DNA from: an uncultured Granulosicoccaceae bacterium
GTDB taxonomy: Bacteria > Pseudomonadota > Gammaproteobacteria > Granulosicoccales > Granulosicoccaceae
NCBI GenBank assembly: GCA_938035125.1
Contig: CALHNS010000038.1
Location: 1 to 45,897 of the forward strand
Length of the DNA stretch: 45,897 nt
Reading direction: 5' to 3'
Below the pieces are notes generated by a model that saw only the letters and a list, made by a program, of their open reading frames with translations, had not been told where the DNA came from and ran no database searches. The translations under genes and the position numbers were made by a program. Numbering within the stretch: the first letter of the stretch is position 1; each line of letters opens with the position of its first letter. Positions 27,305-38,288 of the stretch are shown here, in pieces.

Positions 27305-28387
27305 ATGGCTGATAAAGAACACGGCACAGGTGGATTAAAGTACGACGAGAAGAAGCGCAGTTGGCCTAACGAGCTAAATATATTTATTGCGCTCATCGTT
27401 ATCGTTGCTATTTTCGAAGCATTAGGGCAAACCTTGCCTTATATGAACGACCAGAGTTTTTTGTTCGACTCTCGTGATCGTTTCGATTCAATTTTTAATG
27501 AGGCGCGATTGCGCATCATCATCCTGCAGGTATCCATCATCGGCATCATCGCCCTTGGTGTTACACAAGTTATTATTTCAGGCGGTATCGATCTATCTTC
27601 AGGACCTTTGGTTGGTGCAACGGCCATGATCGTTATGTCCTTTGCTCAAACCGAGTTAGTTAACGGCAACCCGAATCCTAAAGCGGTATTTGGAGAATGG
27701 GCGTTCGATTTACCCGTACTCATCCCAATTATTGTCGGGTTGGCTTTTGGCGCACTGATAGGCGCGATTAACGGCAGTTTGATTGCCTTTACCCGCATTC
27801 CTCCATTTATTGCCACCCTAGGTATGTTCCTTGTTTGCCGAGGCCTTGCGCAGGCTTGGACACGAGGTAAACCCGTGTCATTTCCAACCGAAGGCTATAC
27901 CGCTATAGGTGCAGGCATGATGCCTGTGTACTGGTTCATCGGTCTTGCCATCTTGTTCCATTTCATATTGCGATACACACTTTATGGCAAGCACACTTAC
28001 GCCATCGGTTCAAATGAAGATGCGGCTCGCATGTCGGGCATTAATGTTCAACGACACAAAGTGCGGGTATACATGGTTGCTTCGATGCTGGCAGCCTTTG
28101 CAGCGATTGTGCTGAGCTCGAAAAACCTTACCGCTCAATCGGGCATGGGTATTTTCTACGAGTTGTACGCAATTGCAATGGCCGTAATTGGCGGTGTGAG
28201 CTTAACCGGCGGACGGGGTTCCATCATTGGTACGGTGTTAGGTGCCATGGTATTTGGTGTTATTCAATCAGGCTTCACCTACATAAAGCTTGATGCTTAT
28301 TACCAGCTGATGGCCATGGGTGCCATTATCATCAGCGCCGTTGTGTTAGACAAGATGCGCCAAGAACGCGCAGCCGTAAAAAGTTGA
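27305..28387 (+). CDS. Sugar ABC transporter permease (ribose/inositol type)
   Basis: A 360-residue inner-membrane permease of the BPD_transp_2 family. After a cytoplasmic N-terminus, the first helix (about 25-43) and an extracytoplasmic loop are followed by the characteristic VIISGGIDLSSGPLVG segment (about 97-112). Later motifs are IPPFIATLGMF, YAIGSNEDAARMSGI and LTGGRGSIIGT, all standard for this family. It forms the importer with the ATPase that follows 12 bases later. Confidence 0.93.
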   Translation: MADKEHGTGGLKYDEKKRSWPNELNIFIALIVIVAIFEALGQTLPYMNDQSFLFDSRDRFDSIFNEARLRIIILQVSIIGIIALGVTQVIISGGIDLSSGPLVGATAMIVMSFAQTELVNGNPNPKAVFGEWAFDLPVLIPIIVGLAFGALIGAINGSLIAFTRIPPFIATLGMFLVCRGLAQAWTRGKPVSFPTEGYTAIGAGMMPVYWFIGLAILFHFILRYTLYGKHTYAIGSNEDAARMSGINVQRHKVRVYMVASMLAAFAAIVLSSKNLTAQSGMGIFYELYAIAMAVIGGVSLTGGRGSIIGTVLGAMVFGVIQSGFTYIKLDAYYQLMAMGAIIISAVVLDKMRQERAAVKS

Positions 28388-28399
28388 GGGGCGATACTT

Positions 28400-29173
28400 A
28401 TGAGTGACATCATTCTAGAAACAAAAAACCTCACCAAGCATTACGGTGGAGTGCACGCGTTAACCGGGGCTAATTTTGAGCTTAAAAAGGGCGAGCACGT
28501 AGCCATAATGGGCGACAACGGCGCAGGTAAATCCACTTTTGTTCGCCAGATCACTGGGGTGGAACAACGCACCAGTGGCACCATCGTGTTCGATGGTAAA
28601 GAGGTGAACTTTAGTGGGCCTATCGATGCACGTGAAGCGGGAATTGAAACCGTATTCCAAACCTTGGCCTTGGCTGATGACTTAGACGTTCCAGACAATT
28701 TATTTCTTGGCCGCGAAATGACTAAGTTAAATTGGCTAGGACCGTTTCGATTGCTGGATTACAAAGGCATGCGCAAAGCCACGATGGAAGGGCTTGAACG
28801 CACGGCTGTAAAAATCCCAAATATTCGAAACACGATTCAAAACATGTCGGGTGGCCAACGCCAATGTGTGGCCATTGCCAGAACAGCAACGTTTCCATCA
28901 AAATTGACCATCATGGATGAACCCACAGCCGCATTAGGGGTTCAAGAAACTGAACAGGTTGAGAACATTATTCGAACGCTTAAAAAAGCAGGCGATCCGT
29001 TAATTCTTATAAGCCACAATATGCGGCAGGTAATGGATTTGGTCGATCGTATCGTGGTGTTCCGTCGCGGGCAAATTGTGGCGAACCTGAAAAAAGAGGA
29101 AACCGATGGCCAAGATATCGTGGCTTACATTACGGGTGCGAAAACGGCACCTGAATATGAAGGCGCTGCATAA
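28400..29173 (+). CDS. Sugar ABC transporter ATP-binding protein, single-domain type
   Basis: A 257-residue ATPase. Walker A GDNGAGKST (38-46), signature MSGGQ (149-153), Walker B IMDEP (171-175), followed by AALGVQET where the D-loop Asp is replaced by Gly, a pattern typical of FrcA-like ATPases. RbsA/IatA-type partners usually carry two fused domains (about 500 residues); this one has a single domain and would act as a homodimer. It is the last gene of the operon; a terminator follows. Confidence 0.92.
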   Translation: MSDIILETKNLTKHYGGVHALTGANFELKKGEHVAIMGDNGAGKSTFVRQITGVEQRTSGTIVFDGKEVNFSGPIDAREAGIETVFQTLALADDLDVPDNLFLGREMTKLNWLGPFRLLDYKGMRKATMEGLERTAVKIPNIRNTIQNMSGGQRQCVAIARTATFPSKLTIMDEPTAALGVQETEQVENIIRTLKKAGDPLILISHNMRQVMDLVDRIVVFRRGQIVANLKKEETDGQDIVAYITGAKTAPEYEGAA

Positions 29174-29195
29174 AATATAGCCAAAACAACGGATT

Positions 29196-29256
29196 GCGCC
29201 TCGGGGCGATTATCATCGGCGCAGCCTTTGATGACGTGATTACCGAGGCGCTTTTT
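29196..29256 (+). terminator. Terminator of the rhizopine/inositol-type ABC operon
   Basis: GCGCCTCGG pairs with CCGAGGCGC across a loop with internal pairing (ATCATC/GATGA), followed by TTTTT. It begins 23 bases after the ATPase stop. Confidence 0.75.
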
Positions 29257-29487
29257 CGTCACATTGCATTACTTTTCGCTCCAAAGCTTGAACCCTCCAA
29301 AGCTTCAATTCTCAAGCGCAAGAACCCTTACGCTATAAATCTGTCTATCTCATTGCATTCAGCAATTTGTTCCTATATTGAACAATGACGGCCTGATGAA
29401 AACCCGTCCGTGATTTTGTCACGTTGACATGCCGCAAACTGCTGTAGGTTAGCACTCTAATGTAGGTGCTCTTCCGTGCTCAATGGC

Positions 29488-29503
29488 GATCTTAGCTAAG
29501 ATC
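29488..29503. promoter_or_regulatory. Perfect 16-bp palindrome upstream of the persulfide dioxygenase-like gene
   Basis: GATCTTAGCTAAGATC is fully self-complementary and ends 27 bases before the start codon. It could be an operator for a sulfur-responsive repressor or an mRNA hairpin. No regulator gene is adjacent. Confidence 0.4.
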
Positions 29504-29530
29504 TAAAAATGACAGAGGCGATTTTCTTCC

Positions 29531-30415
29531 ATGAACAGTTACCCCACAGACCTGAACACGCAACCTGAGGTGACCGGTTTTTTCGACGAAGCCACCAACA
29601 CCATCAGCTACGTCGTTAAAGATCCACATTCAGACGCCTGTGCCGTGATTGATACGGTCATGGATATCGATTATTCCGCTGGCAGAATCACTCACGATAA
29701 TGCCGATAAAATGATTGCGTTTATCGAAAACAATAGCCTGTCACTGGAATGGTTAATTGAAACACACGTTCATGCCGATCATTTATCCGCAGCCCCGTAC
29801 ATTCAGAATAAATTGGGTGGCCGAATAGGAATTGGTGAAAAAATCACACTGATTCAAGAAACCTTTGGCAAGGTGTTCAACGAAGGCACCGAATTTCAGA
29901 GAGACGGCAGCCAGTTTGATGCCTTATTCGCCGACGGCGATGTCTATAAAATTGGCAGCATGAGCGCATTCGCGATAGCCACACCGGGCCACACACCGGC
30001 CTGCATGGTTCACGTAATTGGGAATGCAGCGTTTGCAGGTGATACCTTATTTATGCCTGATGGGGGCTCTGCACGAGCTGATTTTCCCGGCGGTGATGCG
30101 GGAGAATTATATGATTCAATTCAAAAAGTGCTCTCATTGCCTGAGGAGATGCGCCTGTTCATCTGCCACGACTATGGCCCAAACGGGCGTGAGATTCGTT
30201 GGGAAACCACTATCGGTGAGGAGAAAAAGCAAAATATCCATGTGGGTAATGGACAATCTCGGGAAGAATTCGTTAAATTTCGAACCGAGCGCGATGCGCA
30301 ACTTGCCATGCCAAAGCTTATTATTCCCTCCCTTCAAGTGAACATGAGAGCAGGGGAGGTTCCTACGGATTCTGAAGGGAATCCAGCATTGAAAGTGCCG
30401 TTGAATTCACTATGA
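29531..30415 (+). CDS. MBL-fold persulfide dioxygenase-like protein (ETHE1/Blh type)
   Basis: A 294-residue metallo-beta-lactamase-fold protein. Metal-site residues are THVHADH (His79, His81, Asp83, His84), His154 (TPGHTPACM) and Asp171 (GDTLF). The SARADFPGGDA segment is the hallmark of ETHE1/SdoA/Blh persulfide dioxygenases, which oxidise glutathione persulfide to sulfite with a single iron. No rhodanese domain is fused. It is likely cytoplasmic and used for sulfide or persulfide detoxification. It stands alone, with no BigR-type regulator or sulfide:quinone reductase nearby. AGAGG lies rather far (about 12 bases) from the ATG. Confidence 0.88.
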   Translation: MNSYPTDLNTQPEVTGFFDEATNTISYVVKDPHSDACAVIDTVMDIDYSAGRITHDNADKMIAFIENNSLSLEWLIETHVHADHLSAAPYIQNKLGGRIGIGEKITLIQETFGKVFNEGTEFQRDGSQFDALFADGDVYKIGSMSAFAIATPGHTPACMVHVIGNAAFAGDTLFMPDGGSARADFPGGDAGELYDSIQKVLSLPEEMRLFICHDYGPNGREIRWETTIGEEKKQNIHVGNGQSREEFVKFRTERDAQLAMPKLIIPSLQVNMRAGEVPTDSEGNPALKVPLNSL

Positions 30416-30440
30416 ACCCAGTGCCCGTATAAAGCTGTTC

Positions 30441-31037
30441 TTAGAGGGGTTTTCGACTGAGTATCGTGACCCAAGGGTCAACAGTTCCGGCTAGGCCTTT
30501 ATCGGCACCCGTACGTGTCGATAAAATTTGAAATCCAACACTTTCAAGACAGTGAGTTAATTCGGACCGTGTATAGAAGGTATAGAATCGTCCCAATTCA
30601 TCTCTGTGCGCACCTTCGCCAGTTTTCATACCTAAGTGCAAAGCACCGCCTGATTTAATGGCCGCAAATATAAAGGTTAATATCGTTGAAAACTCTTGCC
30701 GCTCGGCGTGCAATAAACTGAAGTTTGCCCACACACCGTCGTAGTGTTCGCTTGCATTAATATCATCAAAGGTGGCAAGCCTTGCATCGATGGGAAAATG
30801 TGCGTTGGCAATATTAACCATTTCGGTTGATGCATCTACAGGATCAACACTGAACCCAAACTTTTGTAGCAGCGCCGAGCTGTTACCAGGACCACAGCCT
30901 AAATCTAACACTAAACCTTTTGTTGGTATTGCTGCCATGAACTGCTCAAGTGCTTCGCCTTCTTTAAGCTCTTTGGTCATTTCTCGATAATCATTAACCT
31001 TATCGTTGTATACCGCAATGGTTTGCTCATCACTCAT
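30441..31037 (-). CDS. SAM-dependent methyltransferase, class I
   Basis: A 198-residue protein with a Rossmann-type methyltransferase core: motif I VLDLGCGPGNSSALL (about 43-57), acidic residue DPVDAS, and the later FSLLHAER segment. The ATG at 31037 (MSDEQTIAVYND) is preferred over longer frames to 31091 because relatives begin this way; none of the starts has a strong ribosome-binding site. The substrate is unknown. It converges with the persulfide dioxygenase-like gene and lies just below the terminator of the lipoprotein gene. Confidence 0.8.
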   Translation of the reverse strand: MSDEQTIAVYNDKVNDYREMTKELKEGEALEQFMAAIPTKGLVLDLGCGPGNSSALLQKFGFSVDPVDASTEMVNIANAHFPIDARLATFDDINASEHYDGVWANFSLLHAERQEFSTILTFIFAAIKSGGALHLGMKTGEGAHRDELGRFYTFYTRSELTHCLESVGFQILSTRTGADKGLAGTVDPWVTILSRKPL

Positions 31038-31076
31038 GGTTGAAGTGTCTCGCAACATGAACACGTTTTGCAAGCG

Positions 31077-31118
31077 AAAAAAAACCCTCAAACACCTAGT
31101 TTCCTAAATGTTTGAAGG
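31077..31118 (-). terminator. Terminator of the spondin-domain lipoprotein gene
   Basis: On the minus strand a 15-bp stem with a few G-U pairs (arms at 31104-31118 and 31085-31099) is followed by a run of eight T residues. It lies about 85 bases after the lipoprotein stop and only 40 bases before the methyltransferase start. Confidence 0.85.
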
Positions 31119-31203
31119 CTTTGTATGCACTTAATCGAAGAGGAATTCGATTAAATTTGTATCGACTGCGAGCGTAATAACGCCCTAAAGTCTTAAGGCT
31201 TCC

Positions 31204-32025
31204 TTAGTTACGAGTAACCGTAACTTCTAGGAATTCACTGCCTGCAGGGAAGTCGAAATCAGGATTCTCAGAACCATTCTGACCTGGGTGAAGCTGGATT
31301 GCGCCACCTTCTACGTCGGTGATGTTTGCATCACCGCCACCACATGGCGGAACCCAATAGTTAAGCATTAATACGTTAGTTTCAGAACCTGCATCATAGA
31401 TAGGTGCAGTAAACGTTTCAGCCGCTAATGGACGAGAATCGATTCCAGAGAAACCATCGTTGGTGCAAACCACCATAGAAACGATGCTAAGCACCTGGTT
31501 CTCTTCAGCTGATTCCAACGTGATGGAAGCAGTTTGACCAGGCAATACAGGACCAGGATTTTCAGGATCAACAAAAGCTGGGCCGCCAGCTGCGATGGTT
31601 TGGCCAATTTGACCTTGTACCACGCCAACCAATGGAGCGTTGTTGCCATTTTCAGCAATTTCTATCACTTCTCCGATCGCTGGCTGAGTCGCTTCGAATA
31701 GACGAATGCCTGGATCCGCTGTTGGTGCGTTATGCAATACAACAATCGGTGGTGTCATGGGCTGTGAGGCCGATGTGTTGGTTAAGGTGACAGTGAAGCT
31801 GCCAACTGTTGAATCGAATGGTGTGGCAGCAGGCGCATCACCACCAGCAGCAGGTGCATCACCACCAGCGGCAGGCGCATCGTCATCGTCGTTATCATCA
31901 CCAGTGACGGTATCCACTACGCCACCGATTAGATCATCGTCGTCATCAGAACTGCAAGCAGTCATGCCAACGGTTAGGGCTAGTAGGGACACAATGGCCG
32001 TTTTACGAAATGTTGGTTGGATCAT
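31204..32025 (-). CDS. Spondin_N-domain lipoprotein
   Basis: A 273-residue exported lipoprotein. The signal ends with MTAC (Cys24 as the lipidated residue), followed by Ser-Ser and a run of Asp that should direct it to the outer membrane. A low-complexity linker has three APAAGGD repeats and many Asp residues. From about residue 73 the sequence (FTVTLTNTSASQPMTPPIVV) matches the bacterial Spondin_N domain, a cell-surface fold with unknown ligand, continuing to the end. AAGGA precedes the ATG. It appears monocistronic, with its own terminator. Confidence 0.85.
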   Translation of the reverse strand: MIQPTFRKTAIVSLLALTVGMTACSSDDDDDLIGGVVDTVTGDDNDDDDAPAAGGDAPAAGGDAPAATPFDSTVGSFTVTLTNTSASQPMTPPIVVLHNAPTADPGIRLFEATQPAIGEVIEIAENGNNAPLVGVVQGQIGQTIAAGGPAFVDPENPGPVLPGQTASITLESAEENQVLSIVSMVVCTNDGFSGIDSRPLAAETFTAPIYDAGSETNVLMLNYWVPPCGGGDANITDVEGGAIQLHPGQNGSENPDFDFPAGSEFLEVTVTRN

Positions 32026-32289
32026 AAAGTTTTCTCTATCCTTAAATATGTTTGAGATTCACGTGCTTGTTCCGGTGGGACTATTACGATCTGAATAGGT
32101 TCACTGCTCGGAAGAATTTTTTTCTAGCACCTCGTAGACAGGGCAGTGCGCTGGCAAAAAAATACGCAATTGCAGCCTGCTCCGATACACGATATCACAA
32201 GGTAGCCCCATCGAGCTTGGCATCGAACACAGCACCCTTGTACGATCAAGGCCTGCAAGTGGCGGAGATTGGATTTACAACGTCACGCT
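32026..32289. other. Intergenic region, no gene recognised
   Basis: Leader of the lipoprotein gene on one side and the 3' end of the DmdA-like gene on the other. A small inverted repeat, ACGTCA/TGACGT around 32279-32297, overlaps the DmdA-like stop codon and is too weak to call a terminator. Confidence 0.4.
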
Positions 32290-33429
32290 TTATGACGTGG
32301 TGATTTGTTTTTTTGGATCATAAAAAGGACATTCGACAACATGGGCTGCGCAATTTCCAGCACTCAACGACACATCAAAAGCGGTTCCTAGCGCACTGGA
32401 TTCGATGGCAACCATCGCAAGAGCGATGTTTTTCTTCAATCGTGGGGAGTAAACAGCCGATGTCACTTTACCCACGGGTTGACCGTTTTTCGACAGTGGC
32501 CAGAACGTTGTGTTGGGCCCTTTCAATGGATCCGTTTCAATCACAATGCCCACTTGTTTGCGGCGAACGCCCTGATCACGTATTTGACGTAAAGCCTTTT
32601 TGCCAACAAAGTCAGCCTCCATATCGGGATTTATAAGCCGATCCAATCCTAATTCATAGGGATTAGTGTGAATATCAGCATCGGCGTGATAAGACAGCAT
32701 GCCGCCTTCTATTCGTCTTATGGAAGAGGTATGCCCTGGCTTTAAACCAAAAGGTTTTCCAGCCGCCATAATTTTCTCCCACAGATCATCACCACGCGAC
32801 CCATCTTGAAGATAAAGCTCATAACCTAATTCACTTGACCACCCGGTGCGTGAAACAACCAAAGGAATGCCATCAAGCTCTAATTCTCTTAACCAGTAAT
32901 AGCGCAAATCAGTAATACCATCACCGAACAGCGCTTGCATGATGTCACCTGATCTCGGCCCTTGTAGCTGCAGTGGCGACACATCAGGCTCTTGAATGGT
33001 CACATCCAGCCCTGAATGCACAGCTACCCCTTGGGCCCACAATAAGATGTCACTGTCGGCTAAGGATATCCAAAACCGGTTCTCTGCTAAGCGCAGCAGA
33101 ACGGGGTCGTTTAATATTCCACCATCGGCGTTTGTCATGATGATGTATTTACATTGACCTACCGACATGTTGCTAAGATCACGAGCGGTGAGCATTTGCA
33201 TGAATCTCGCAGCATCTGGGCCGGTTATTTCTACTTGTCGTTCAACAGCAACATCACAAAGAATGGCATCGTTCACCAAGTTCCAAAAATTTTGCTCTGG
33301 GTCGCCAAAATCTCGGGGTATGTACATGTGGTTATACACTGAAAAATCCTTAGCACCCCAACGCACAGTGGCATTGAAGTAAGGAGATTTTCGAATTTGA
33401 GTACCAAAGCCAAAATCATCAGGCTGCAT
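32290..33429 (-). CDS. DmdA-like tetrahydrofolate-dependent (GcvT-family) demethylase or aminomethyltransferase
   Basis: A 379-residue protein of the glycine-cleavage T family with the GCV_T domain and a C-terminal barrel. It shares with DMSP demethylase the segments SVYNHM, GPDAARFMQML, GGILNDPVLL, SLADSDILL, EPDVSPLQLQGP, RIEGGMLSY and VGKVTSAVYSPRL. It differs where genuine DmdA, as I recall it, has WSKQGGFE and GCPN: here WSSELGYE and GHTS. It may therefore demethylate another methylated compound. The ATG at 33429 (MQPDDFGFG) is chosen; a GTG at 33462 would add 11 residues and lacks a ribosome-binding site. It diverges from fadH across about 165 bases. Confidence 0.82.
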   Translation of the reverse strand: MQPDDFGFGTQIRKSPYFNATVRWGAKDFSVYNHMYIPRDFGDPEQNFWNLVNDAILCDVAVERQVEITGPDAARFMQMLTARDLSNMSVGQCKYIIMTNADGGILNDPVLLRLAENRFWISLADSDILLWAQGVAVHSGLDVTIQEPDVSPLQLQGPRSGDIMQALFGDGITDLRYYWLRELELDGIPLVVSRTGWSSELGYELYLQDGSRGDDLWEKIMAAGKPFGLKPGHTSSIRRIEGGMLSYHADADIHTNPYELGLDRLINPDMEADFVGKKALRQIRDQGVRRKQVGIVIETDPLKGPNTTFWPLSKNGQPVGKVTSAVYSPRLKKNIALAMVAIESSALGTAFDVSLSAGNCAAHVVECPFYDPKKQITTS

Positions 33430-33563
33430 AAGAGCATCCGTAAATAATTCGCTTCCAACCACACCGCGTGGTAGAAATCACGCAGCCGATAGTAGCACCG
33501 CGAAAATCTGTGCTCGGTTTACGGAGCGACCTATATATGCGAGGATTGCCAGATTGGCTATGA

Positions 33564-35618
<2,055 letters not shown>

Positions 35619-35803
35619 CGTATCTTAGAGTCTCATCACATTCCCCAGTCTCACTTAATGTGAACAGTGGCACTCTTGTCGTTAAAGCCGCCTTCATCGC
35701 CGCCGACTTTGTAGATAACACGGAAACACTCGCAAAACGCGCTTGAATTGTGGCTGATTTTTCAGCGCTTTGGCTCGTTCCGCGCAAGAAGGCAGCAGTT
35801 GCA

Positions 35804-38209
35804 ATGAGCGGTATCACAGATCCAAAGAGATTGAATCTTCGATCCAGAATTTTCTGGCGAATCGCAGCTGTCATTTTTGTCAGCATCTTGTTAATTGAAA
35901 CCGCTCTTCTGGTCTTTTCATGGTTCACTGAAAGAGACCGGCAGTTCATCAAAGTAGAAGAATCTTTAGCAACTGTAGTTTCATTACTTGATAAAAATGA
36001 CCCCACAGCACAGCTAAACGAGCTTCTGGCAAAACCCAATGCCGATACCAATTTAATGCTGACAGGCTACGTTGTTTATACGCAAGCCGACGGCACTAGA
36101 TACAGCGGCGGTGCAAGCCAGGGTATCGATAAATTAAGTAGTCAAACAGCCCCGAGACACTTCGTTCAAGACGACGGAATGCTTACCAATTATTTACAAA
36201 GCTCAGACGGGCTTAGTCATTATTGGTTTCAAACCGATGCCTCTTGGATAAACTCTTACATGCGTGATTACGTTACACGCATAGTAGTTATGGTGATGAT
36301 GATCAGTTTGTTTGTAACGGGTGCGTGTTTAATTTTTCTCATACCACTATTAATAAACCCGCTACGACGACTCGATCAGCTACTAGTTCTCAGTGAGAAA
36401 GAAGGAATAAAATCAGCCAAATCTGATCGTAGCGATCTTCGTCGAAAAGATGAACTTGGCAGCGTGTTTCAATCCTTTGAGCTTTTGCGTAACCGTTTAC
36501 TAGATTCTGAAAAAGAAAATTTGCGAATAACCGATCGCTTTGAAGGGTTTGCCAATATGGGGGCTGACTGCTTTTGGGAAACAGATACGCAAATGAAATT
36601 CTCGTATATAGCTGGGGATGTAAAGCGCGTACTCTCATTAGCTGCAGAGGACATCACCGGATTAACCTACGATGAAGTGATGACCGAAATTGGTGACCGA
36701 TTCGTACAATCTAACCCCATTGTTCCTGCATTAAAAGAGCACGGCCAGTGGAAAGGTACCATTCAAGCCAAACACGAAAATAGTGAATCTATTTCTGTTC
36801 GCATAGTTAGCGAACCGTTGTTTTCAAATTCTGGCGAAGTTTCAGGATACCGCGGCACCATAACCGATATCAGCACAGAGACTGAGCTTGCGAAAGAGTT
36901 AAAACGCCAAGCCACTCACGATGAGCTTACCGGTTTACCCAATAGACGCGAACTGACAGAGCAGCTGCAATACGCCATCGCAGAATATCAGGAATCTGAT
37001 ACAAACTTTTCGTTATTGATCTTAGATTTAGATCGTTTTAAAACCATAAACGATAGTTGTGGTCACACCGCTGGCGACATGCTAATAAAATCGGTAGCAA
37101 CACAAATGGTCAATGCTGTTGGCGATAACAATACGGTAGCCAGAATAGGCGGCGATGAATTTGCGTTATTACTAAGAAACAGCGACGAAGAACAAACGAA
37201 GGCCACTGCTGAGAATATTCGGGAATTGATTGAAGATTTCAAATTCTATTGGGACAGCCAGCCTCATTTGATCTCGGCAAGTATTGGCGTAGCACAAGCC
37301 GCTGAGAACTTAGATACGCAAGAAGCCTTAATTTTTGCAGCCGATTCTTGCTGCTTAAAAGCTAAGCAGCACGGTAAAAACCAAGTACAGGTATATTCAG
37401 ATACTGATGCCTCCGTGAGTTTATTCCGTGATGAGGCTATTTGGATATCAAGAATCTTACAAGCACTAGACAAAGATCAATTTACGTTGTTTAGACAATC
37501 CATCATGCCGATTGGTAACGCGGAAAAAGAAGATCACTTTGAAATTCTCATTCGCATGAAAGACAATGAAGGCGGATTCTGGCCACCATATCTCTTCTTA
37601 GGCGCTGCAGAAAGAAATGATTTGATGCCCAAGATCGATCAATGGGTAATTAATACAGCCTTAGCATGGTTAGAAGAACAGCATATCCCTGATGATGTTC
37701 ACTTTTGTATGAATATCAACTTATCAGGCGCTTCATTATCCGATGTAAACTTCCGCGATTATTTATTCGAGCGGGTTAAACAGAATCAGGCATTAAATCA
37801 ATACGTTTGTTTTGAGATAACTGAAACCGCTGCTATGGCAAGTTTCGATGAAACCATTGCCTTGCTGAATAAACTTAAAGAATTCGGTTGCCAGGTAGCG
37901 CTGGATGATTTTGGCACCGGCTTTTCATCACTTTCGCATATCAAAGATCTGCCATTAGATTACATTAAGATTGATGGTGTGTTTATCAGCAACATCCTTG
38001 AGAACGAGCTGGATCAAACTGTGGTAAGTAGTGTTGCCGAAATTGCCCGCGTGCTTGGCATAAAAACGGTGGGTGAGTTTGTTGAAACCGAAGAGATACT
38101 AAAGAAGCTTGAGAGCATGAAGATAAATTACGCTCAAGGTTATTTATTTGGTAAGCCTTATGAGCTTGATGGGGCTGCACAAGATACAGATCAAGCGCAC
38201 GCCGCCTAA
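35804..38209 (+). CDS. Membrane GGDEF-EAL protein (cyclic di-GMP turnover)
   Basis: A 801-residue inner-membrane signalling protein. Two membrane helices (about 17-40 and 158-181) flank a periplasmic sensor region of about 115 residues; a HAMP-like linker and a PAS-like domain (about 245-360) follow. The GGDEF domain has an intact GGDEF motif (449-453) but lacks the RXXD inhibitory site (GDNN instead). The EAL domain has EIL at 580-582, with Asn638, Glu674, Asp701-Asp702, Lys722, Glu758 and Gln778 retained, so phosphodiesterase activity is plausible. The ATG at 35804 is preferred to the GTG at 35750 because AAGAAGG precedes it. Confidence 0.9.
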   Translation: MSGITDPKRLNLRSRIFWRIAAVIFVSILLIETALLVFSWFTERDRQFIKVEESLATVVSLLDKNDPTAQLNELLAKPNADTNLMLTGYVVYTQADGTRYSGGASQGIDKLSSQTAPRHFVQDDGMLTNYLQSSDGLSHYWFQTDASWINSYMRDYVTRIVVMVMMISLFVTGACLIFLIPLLINPLRRLDQLLVLSEKEGIKSAKSDRSDLRRKDELGSVFQSFELLRNRLLDSEKENLRITDRFEGFANMGADCFWETDTQMKFSYIAGDVKRVLSLAAEDITGLTYDEVMTEIGDRFVQSNPIVPALKEHGQWKGTIQAKHENSESISVRIVSEPLFSNSGEVSGYRGTITDISTETELAKELKRQATHDELTGLPNRRELTEQLQYAIAEYQESDTNFSLLILDLDRFKTINDSCGHTAGDMLIKSVATQMVNAVGDNNTVARIGGDEFALLLRNSDEEQTKATAENIRELIEDFKFYWDSQPHLISASIGVAQAAENLDTQEALIFAADSCCLKAKQHGKNQVQVYSDTDASVSLFRDEAIWISRILQALDKDQFTLFRQSIMPIGNAEKEDHFEILIRMKDNEGGFWPPYLFLGAAERNDLMPKIDQWVINTALAWLEEQHIPDDVHFCMNINLSGASLSDVNFRDYLFERVKQNQALNQYVCFEITETAAMASFDETIALLNKLKEFGCQVALDDFGTGFSSLSHIKDLPLDYIKIDGVFISNILENELDQTVVSSVAEIARVLGIKTVGEFVETEEILKKLESMKINYAQGYLFGKPYELDGAAQDTDQAHAA

Positions 38210-38288
38210 ACAGCGCCAGTACACTGGTGATAATTTCTGATACTGTAGTGATAAGCTAAATTTCAAGAATTTCAATGAGCAAACGCTC

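Larger units (their letters stand above)
29174..29530. promoter_or_regulatory. Intergenic region: operon terminator plus leader of the persulfide dioxygenase-like gene
   Basis: A 357-base gap. Its left part holds the terminator at 29196-29256. Its right part has a perfect -35-like TTGACA at 29424-29429 without a convincing -10, an inverted repeat AGCAC/GTGCT (29451-29470), and a 16-bp palindrome at 29488-29503. No gene was supported. Confidence 0.5.

Noticed and set aside
31830..31885. Direct DNA repeats
   Set aside because: They are the coding repeats for APAAGGD in the lipoprotein linker, not an independent element.
38215..38232. CCAGT-AC-ACTGG palindrome after the GGDEF-EAL gene as a terminator
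   Set aside because: The stem is short, the loop too small and there is no T tract.
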